A stretch of 9,996 nucleotides of DNA from Erysipelotrichaceae bacterium. GTDB lineage: Bacteria; Bacillota_I; Bacilli_A; Erysipelotrichales; Erysipelotrichaceae. Below the pieces are notes generated by a model. That model had not been told where the DNA came from and did not search any database. It saw only the letters and a list, made by a program, of their open reading frames with translations. Of the stretch, positions 6,216 to 9,996 are shown in pieces. Every line of letters starts with the position of its first letter. The first letter of the stretch is position 1. The stretch is taken from contig JANJWY010000055.1 in assembly GCA_024709285.1 (NCBI GenBank), positions 1 to 9,996 on the forward strand, in the 5' to 3' direction. The position numbers were made by a program, and so were the translations under genes.

Positions 6216-7617
6216 ATTTGGTAGGAATGTAGAGGTCGGGTGGAGTTGTGACTTGAATGACTTCACCAGTAATCTTCTTATCACCATAAACATACGTGAC
6301 GGTAATATAGTAGGTTTGATTAGCCTCTAGGTATTCACCGAAGTCTCCGCCGTTATAGGCTGTTTTATTATCTATGATCCAATAGTTTTTAGTGCAATCC
6401 GTAATCCAAACCAGATAACCATCCCCCGGATATGAAGGTGTGCTGTTATTTTTGGATATGACGACTTTGTATCCTTGCAACGCAATATTGGTTTCCTTTG
6501 TCCAATTCAGCTTTATGACTGCACCTTCGATATATGCGTTGACATCGATTTGCTCGGCAGTCAGTGTCGGTTCACTTCCCGGTGTATACATATTCACTGG
6601 TGTCTTTGCCATAACCGCACTTGTTGTGACGCTGCCATCATTATAAATGTAGGTAATGGTGAAATAATAATTCGTATCTGCTTTCAGGTATCCGTCGATA
6701 TCGCCGCCATTGTACATGGTTTTGTTATCCAAATAGATGTAATTCATGTTTCTGTCGGTGATCCATTTCAAATATCCATCGTCTGGATATGATGGGTTCG
6801 GATTGCCCTGGGAGATGACGACTTTATAGCCTTGAAGCTGATCACTGACTTCTTTGGTCCAAAGCAGTTTCAAGCCGGTATCTTTGAGAATGACATCAAG
6901 TTTCAAACTTTCAGGCGGTAAGGGATCTGCATCACTTCCATTAAAAGAGGATGGAGTTTTGAACTTCACGGCATCCGTAGTCACTTTCTTATCTTTATAC
7001 ACATAAGTAATCGCAAAGTAGTAATAGGTATCTGCAGCTAAATAACTGCCGAAATCACCATTGCTATAAGCTTTCGTATTGTCTAAAAACCAATAGTTCG
7101 TATAGCGGTCGGTAATAAAGGTCAGATAGCCGTTGTCCGGATATGAAGGTGTCGAATCAGCTTTTGAGATTACGATTTTGTATCCCTGGAAATTTGTTGA
7201 TGTATCCTTGGTCCAAATCAGTTTAAGTGCTGATTCTTTCAAATATACCTGCAGCTTCGGTTCCGTTGGCTCTACGGGTTTTGGATCGACCGGTTTCGGA
7301 TCTGCCGGTTTTGGATCTTCCGGCTTTACTTCTTCCACCGGATCTGTCTTGGGTTCTTCTTTTTCCTCAATGACAGGATCAGGTTTCTGCTGTTCGATTT
7401 GCTCTTTCAACTTATCAATCTCATTTTCTAAGTTGGCGATCTTATCGTCCTGATTCTCAACTTTTCCTAAAAGCGTACTTACCATTTGAAAAATATCGAT
7501 CTCACCGGCTGTGACTGTTTTTACAAAAATCGGACTCAGAAATGCGGTTATTACGATAGTAGCTGTAATGAGGAGGATTTGCGTTCTTTTGCCAAGCGCT
7601 TTGAATTTATTTCTCAT
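6214..7617 (-). CDS. Secreted or membrane-anchored protein with three tandem FN3-like domains
   Basis: The 467-residue protein starts with a basic segment and a hydrophobic helix (about 12-33) ending KTVTAG, which may be a signal peptide cut after A37 or an uncleaved anchor. Next come a heptad-patterned coiled coil (about 53-78), an acidic then proline-rich linker (79-121, with DPKPADPKPVDPKPVEP) and three domains of about 102 residues at 121-222, 238-340 and 356-459. Each domain repeats LxWTK, QGYKxVIS, PSYPxxGYL, ITD, a NGGDxxxYL segment and YYFxITYxYxDxxxT before a final TP, a beta-sandwich pattern like bacterial FN3/Ig repeats on surface proteins and glycan-active enzymes. There is no LPXTG motif, no S-layer repeat and no catalytic domain, so an adhesin, envelope scaffold or glycan binder is possible. 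The start has only a weak ribosome site (AAGAAGTG). Confidence 0.85.
   Translation of the reverse strand: MRNKFKALGKRTQILLITATIVITAFLSPIFVKTVTAGEIDIFQMVSTLLGKVENQDDKIANLENEIDKLKEQIEQQKPDPVIEEKEEPKTDPVEEVKPEDPKPADPKPVDPKPVEPTEPKLQVYLKESALKLIWTKDTSTNFQGYKIVISKADSTPSYPDNGYLTFITDRYTNYWFLDNTKAYSNGDFGSYLAADTYYYFAITYVYKDKKVTTDAVKFKTPSSFNGSDADPLPPESLKLDVILKDTGLKLLWTKEVSDQLQGYKVVISQGNPNPSYPDDGYLKWITDRNMNYIYLDNKTMYNGGDIDGYLKADTNYYFTITYIYNDGSVTTSAVMAKTPVNMYTPGSEPTLTAEQIDVNAYIEGAVIKLNWTKETNIALQGYKVVISKNNSTPSYPGDGYLVWITDCTKNYWIIDNKTAYNGGDFGEYLEANQTYYITVTYVYGDKKITGEVIQVTTPPDLYIPTK
6241..7257 (-). repeat. Three tandem copies of a ~102-residue FN3-like domain within the surface protein
   Basis: The copies are 7257-6952, 6906-6598 and 6552-6241 (N- to C-terminal order). 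Spacers of 15 residues each join them, holding Ser/Asn/Gly/Pro-rich sequence. The copies are clearly homologous in protein but diverged in DNA, so this is an old duplication and not a recent tandem expansion. Confidence 0.85.
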
Positions 7618-7684
7618 GATTTCACTTCTTTCTTTGTCAGAATAACGACAAGTATTACTATTTACTTTATCGTATCATATTCTT

Positions 7685-7713
7685 ACTATTTGAAAAGAAG
7701 AACATCATGTCAA
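7685..7713 (-). promoter_or_regulatory. Promoter of the FN3-repeat protein
   Basis: A perfect -35 TTGACA (7713-7708), 17 bases and AATAGT (7690-7685, 4/6) form the best promoter. The leader to the start codon is about 65 bases. The -35 lies inside an inverted repeat described separately. Confidence 0.5.
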
Positions 7714-7722
7714 AACGTGACA
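7708..7722. promoter_or_regulatory. Operator-like inverted repeat TGTCA-N5-TGACA
   Basis: TGTCA (7708-7712) and TGACA (7718-7722) are perfect inverted 5-bp arms around a 5-base centre. Centre spacing is one helical turn, typical for a dimeric regulator. The site covers the -35 of the surface-protein promoter, a repressing position. No specific regulator can be named. Confidence 0.4.
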
Positions 7723-7858
7723 AATAAGTCAATCAAATTGCCGATTTTCATGACGTAATCGTCGGAATACCAATATAAGTTCAAATGATCATGGGACATA
7801 TCCATCTGAGAACGCGTGAGTCGGTTTTTTTAAATCACATTTCGTTATTTTTTTTGCG

Positions 7859-7887
7859 TTGACGAAGTCAGGCGATTTTCCTATACT
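7859..7887 (+). promoter_or_regulatory. Promoter of the GNAT acetyltransferase
   Basis: TTGACG (7859-7864), exactly 17 bases, TATACT (7882-7887): 5/6 at both boxes, the best-matched promoter in the window. An 8-T run at 7848-7855 just upstream could enhance it. The start codon follows about 20 bases after the -10, so the leader is very short. Confidence 0.75.
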
Positions 7888-7904
7888 TACCTCAGTGAGG
7901 ATTA

Positions 7905-8456
7905 ATGATGAAAAAGCTGGATGACCTTTTAGAAGGCAAAAACGTGACATTACGACTTGTAAGAAAAGAGGACAAGAATTCTTATTATGAGGCTGGATTT
8001 CGTAATGTCGATCAAGAATCCATGTACTATACCCAAACCGCCTCTGTTTTTACTGAAGAGCAGATTTTTTCGTATGTAGACAGAATTACCGAAGATGAAC
8101 AACGCTATGACTTCTTAATTTTCGATTCAATGGGAGTCCTATACGGTGAATCGGTCTTAAATGAGATTGACTGGCAGAATCGCTCAGCAAACTTTCGCAT
8201 TGCCCTATTTGATCAGAAGCATTTTGGGAAAGGGTTGGGTAGTGAATCCCTTGATCTGACGCTGAAATTCGGATTTGAGAAACTGGATCTGAATCAGATT
8301 GAATTGGAAGTATACGGATTTAATGAAAGAGCAATCCAAGTGTATAAAAAGGCGGGCTTCATGACAGATGAAATCGAACACAATGTTAAATTGATTGATG
8401 GAAGTCTGAGTTCTATCTTAAAAATGAGTCTGACAAAACAGCAATACCGGCAGTAA
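7905..8456 (+). CDS. GNAT-family N-acetyltransferase (RimJ/RimL type)
   Basis: The 183-residue protein is the usual length for RimJ/RimL-like GNATs, cytosolic enzymes that move acetyl from acetyl-CoA to an amine such as a protein N-terminus, polyamine or drug. It opens with LLEGKNVTLRLVRKED, the typical first strand. The acetyl-CoA pyrophosphate loop K105-x-x-G108-x-G110-x-G112 (KHFGKGLG) follows strand FRIALF, and motif B is N140-ERAIQVYKKAGF. Substrate is not predictable. Two start codons are adjacent (7905 and 7908); GAGG at 7897-7900 is four bases from the first and seven from the second, so the second is slightly favoured. It stands alone with its own promoter and a shared terminator. 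Confidence 0.9.
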   Translation: MMKKLDDLLEGKNVTLRLVRKEDKNSYYEAGFRNVDQESMYYTQTASVFTEEQIFSYVDRITEDEQRYDFLIFDSMGVLYGESVLNEIDWQNRSANFRIALFDQKHFGKGLGSESLDLTLKFGFEKLDLNQIELEVYGFNERAIQVYKKAGFMTDEIEHNVKLIDGSLSSILKMSLTKQQYRQ

Positions 8457-8458
8457 AA

Positions 8459-8486
8459 AACCACTTTTTCAAGTGGTTCCTTTTTT
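8459..8486. terminator. Bidirectional terminator between the GNAT gene and nqrF
   Basis: AACCACTT (8459-8466), loop TTTC, AAGTGGTT (8471-8478) form a perfect 8-bp stem. A T-run follows on the plus strand (8481-8486), and on the minus strand TTTTTT follows the stem (8462-8457 region), with a GAAA loop. It serves both convergent genes, and its stem repeats the sequence of the terminator at 6187. Confidence 0.88.
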
Positions 8487-9570
8487 ATGAGAATTTATCG
8501 AAGAATACGTGTTCATCCTGAATTTCGTGCTTTTTCAAAACTTTGATACAAGCATTGATCATTCCGGGTGATCCGCATAAATAGGCTTCTGCTTCTTTTA
8601 AATCTCCTGTCATCCGATCGACCACATCCGTAATCAAACCAACTTCACCGGTCCAGTTTTCTTCTGGTTTTGGATCCGATAGTGCCGGGATATATTGGAA
8701 GTTCGGGTAGTCTTTGGACAGTTGCATAAACTCTTCCGTATAGAACAAGTCTTTTGTCGTTCTGGCCCCAAAGAAATATTTAACTTTCCGAGGCATGCCT
8801 TGATCTCTGAGATAATGTAAGATGGAGCGGATCGGCGCTTTTCCCGACCCCCCCGCAATGCAAATCATCTCGCGATCCGAATCTTCTTGAAGATAGAAGT
8901 GACCGAAAGGTCCGGTAACAATGATTTTATCGCCCAATTCCAATGCTTTATGGACAAACGTCGTGGCCTGACCGTTGGGTACCATACGGATGATCATTTC
9001 CAGATGTTCCTTATCCTTCGGATTGGAGGCCATTGAGTAAGCACGGATGACCTCGATTCCCGGAACGCGTATTTGAGCATATTGCCCAGGTCTGAAATCG
9101 ATTTGCTCGCCAGCTTTTAATTTAAATCGAACCAATTTGATATCATAAGTCAAATCTTCAATATAATCGACGACCGTTTCATATTCCTTCGCATTCAGTA
9201 ACTCCTCCGGAATTTCGATTTTCATGTCGCCGCGGACTTTTACTTGGCATGACAGCCGTACGCCACTGTCTCGTTCTTCCTGGCTGAGAAAGGGATCTTC
9301 GGTTGGCTTGATCTCGCCATCACCGCCTTCGATCAATCGGAATTTGCACATTCCACACGTCGCCTTGCCGCCGCAAGCCGAGGGTAAAAAGACTTTGTTT
9401 GCGCTCAGTGAAACTAATACACTGTCATCACCGACAACGGGTATTTGTGTATCCTGATTGATGGTGATCATTTTCTCACCGCCGCCACCCATCAGTTTAT
9501 CTACCAATATCAATATGAAGGTAATTGTTAATAAGATTCCAATCAAGACGATTGGTACGTAAATATTCAT
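8485..9570 (-). CDS. nqrF: Na+-translocating NADH:quinone reductase subunit F
   Basis: NqrF is the NADH-oxidising entry subunit of Na+-NQR, passing electrons through FAD and a 2Fe-2S cluster to the membrane complex that exports Na+. Visible in order: one N-terminal membrane helix (about 4-24), a ferredoxin domain with cluster ligands C66-x5-C72-x2-C75-x32-C108, the FAD motif R176-A-Y-S, an NADH-binding loop GGSGKAP (240-246), ALSDP (296-300) and C332-G-S-P near the end. It has 361 residues against about 407 for Vibrio NqrF; the missing part appears to be an insert between GQYAQIRVP and IRAYSM in the FAD domain. AGGAGG overlaps the nqrE stop and lies five bases before the ATG. It is the last gene of the operon and is closed by a terminator. 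Confidence 0.93.
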   Translation of the reverse strand: MNIYVPIVLIGILLTITFILILVDKLMGGGGEKMITINQDTQIPVVGDDSVLVSLSANKVFLPSACGGKATCGMCKFRLIEGGDGEIKPTEDPFLSQEERDSGVRLSCQVKVRGDMKIEIPEELLNAKEYETVVDYIEDLTYDIKLVRFKLKAGEQIDFRPGQYAQIRVPGIEVIRAYSMASNPKDKEHLEMIIRMVPNGQATTFVHKALELGDKIIVTGPFGHFYLQEDSDREMICIAGGSGKAPIRSILHYLRDQGMPRKVKYFFGARTTKDLFYTEEFMQLSKDYPNFQYIPALSDPKPEENWTGEVGLITDVVDRMTGDLKEAEAYLCGSPGMINACIKVLKKHEIQDEHVFFDKFS

Positions 9571-9579
9571 GCGAACCTC

Positions 9580-9996
9580 CTAAAAGCTCAGCCCGGTAAA
9601 TCCTAGAAACGCAAGTGACAGGATTCCGAGAATGATGAATACGATTCCCTTACCAACCAACCCGCGCGGCACATCACTTTGAATGGCGGCCATTTTTTCA
9701 CGGACGCCGGCAACGATGATGATAGCCATCATCCACCCCAATGAAGAGGCAAATGAGAAGGTAGCGGTTTGAAGAAAATTGTAATTACGATTGACGAAGA
9801 AAAGCGAAACAGCCAAGACCACGCAGTTAACCGTGATCAATGGCAGGAAGATACCGAAGGAGGCATGGATTTTCGGAAGATATTTTTCCATGAAAATCTC
9901 AAGGATCTGAACGGTTGCGGCGATCGTGATGATAAATACCAACAATGCCAAGTTTGTTGTATTCATTGCTTTCAACAGCAGATAAATCGGATAGTT
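9580..9996 (-). CDS. nqrE: Na+-translocating NADH:quinone reductase subunit E, C-terminal part (start beyond window edge)
   Basis: The frame is open to the right edge (139 residues seen of about 200). It begins NYPIYLLLKAMN and continues with AATVQILEIFMEKYLPKI, FGIFLPLITVNC, SLGWMMAIIIVAGVREKM and DVPRGLVGKGIVFIILGILSLAFLGFTG, the conserved order of NqrE/RnfA/RsxE-type six-helix subunits. VNC holds the conserved Cys of this family. A TTG at 9975 could be read as a start, but sequence upstream is in frame and aligns with the middle of NqrE, so the true start is outside. NqrE with NqrD forms the inner antiporter-like core, and in NQR a membrane 2Fe-2S site. The following nqrF makes NQR more likely than RNF. 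Confidence 0.92.
   Translation of the reverse strand, partial: NYPIYLLLKAMNTTNLALLVFIITIAATVQILEIFMEKYLPKIHASFGIFLPLITVNCVVLAVSLFFVNRNYNFLQTATFSFASSLGWMMAIIIVAGVREKMAAIQSDVPRGLVGKGIVFIILGILSLAFLGFTGLSF

Larger units (their letters stand above)
7618..7904. other. Divergent intergenic region
   Basis: This 287-base gap holds the two divergent promoters, the inverted repeat at 7708-7722, a small palindrome GACG-TAAT-CGTC (7752-7763), and two T-runs at 7825-7831 and 7848-7855. The second T-run sits directly upstream of the GNAT -35, where an UP-element would be. No gene, small ORF with a ribosome site, or riboswitch fold was recognised. Confidence 0.5.

Noticed and set aside
7255..7329. DPKP-coding DNA repeats as a CRISPR-like or satellite array
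   Set aside because: The short repeats are in frame, code for a Pro-rich linker and have no unique spacers.
7133..7453. Plus-strand frame rich in Gly, Ser and Phe opposite the surface protein
   Set aside because: It is the antisense image of the DPKP-rich linker repeats. It has no ribosome site of its own and lies inside a well-supported gene.
7741..7831. Possible terminator or structured RNA before the GNAT gene (T-run at 7825-7831)
   Set aside because: No stable stem directly precedes the T-run; only 4-5 bp imperfect pairings are found.
9580..9975. nqrE starting at the TTG at 9975 as a 131-residue protein
   Set aside because: The frame is open to the window edge, and the residues before it match the interior of NqrE, so the gene simply starts outside the window.

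Overview
The window comes from an AT-rich, Gram-positive-type (Firmicutes-like) bacterial chromosome. Genes are short and tightly packed, and Shine-Dalgarno sites are strong (AGGAGG-type). Sigma-70/SigA-like promoters and compact hairpin-plus-U terminators, often with GNRA loops, separate the units. UGG encodes Trp and UGA is used as a stop, so this is the standard bacterial code and not the Mycoplasma code. A Na+-NQR complex, a CpoA/LafB/BgsA-type glycolipid glycosyltransferase and an NAD-dependent mannitol-phosphate dehydrogenase together fit a fermentative low-GC Firmicute. Erysipelotrichia-like is my best guess, but it is an inference and not proven.

Left part (1-2002, minus strand): a small two-helix membrane protein overlaps by one base the start of a TctA-family tricarboxylate transporter permease, which runs off the left edge. 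Upstream is a stand-alone mtlD with its own promoter and a terminator that overlaps its stop codon.

Middle (2156-6186): a plus-strand nucleotidyltransferase resembling the Lnu(B)/LinB lincosamide family converges tail to tail on a two-gene minus-strand operon, a LURP-one/YxjI-like protein followed by a YwaF/TMEM164-like membrane protein. That operon is divergent from a glycolipid glycosyltransferase that carries about 100 unexplained C-terminal residues. A 4-TM protein with an intramembrane CxxC follows.

Right part (6187-9996): a secreted or membrane-anchored protein has a coiled coil, a proline-rich linker and three tandem FN3-like domains (minus strand). It is divergent from a RimJ/RimL-type GNAT acetyltransferase (plus strand). 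Last comes the 3' end of an nqr operon (minus strand): nqrE, cut by the window edge, then nqrF. Bidirectional hairpins sharing one stem sequence close the 6.2 kb and 8.5 kb convergent junctions.

No rRNA, tRNA, CRISPR array, insertion sequence or phage gene was seen. Nothing here is unmistakably a new system. The best candidates for new biology are the extended glycosyltransferase, the membrane-lipid-like neighbourhood around it, the Lnu-like enzyme and the CxxC membrane protein.
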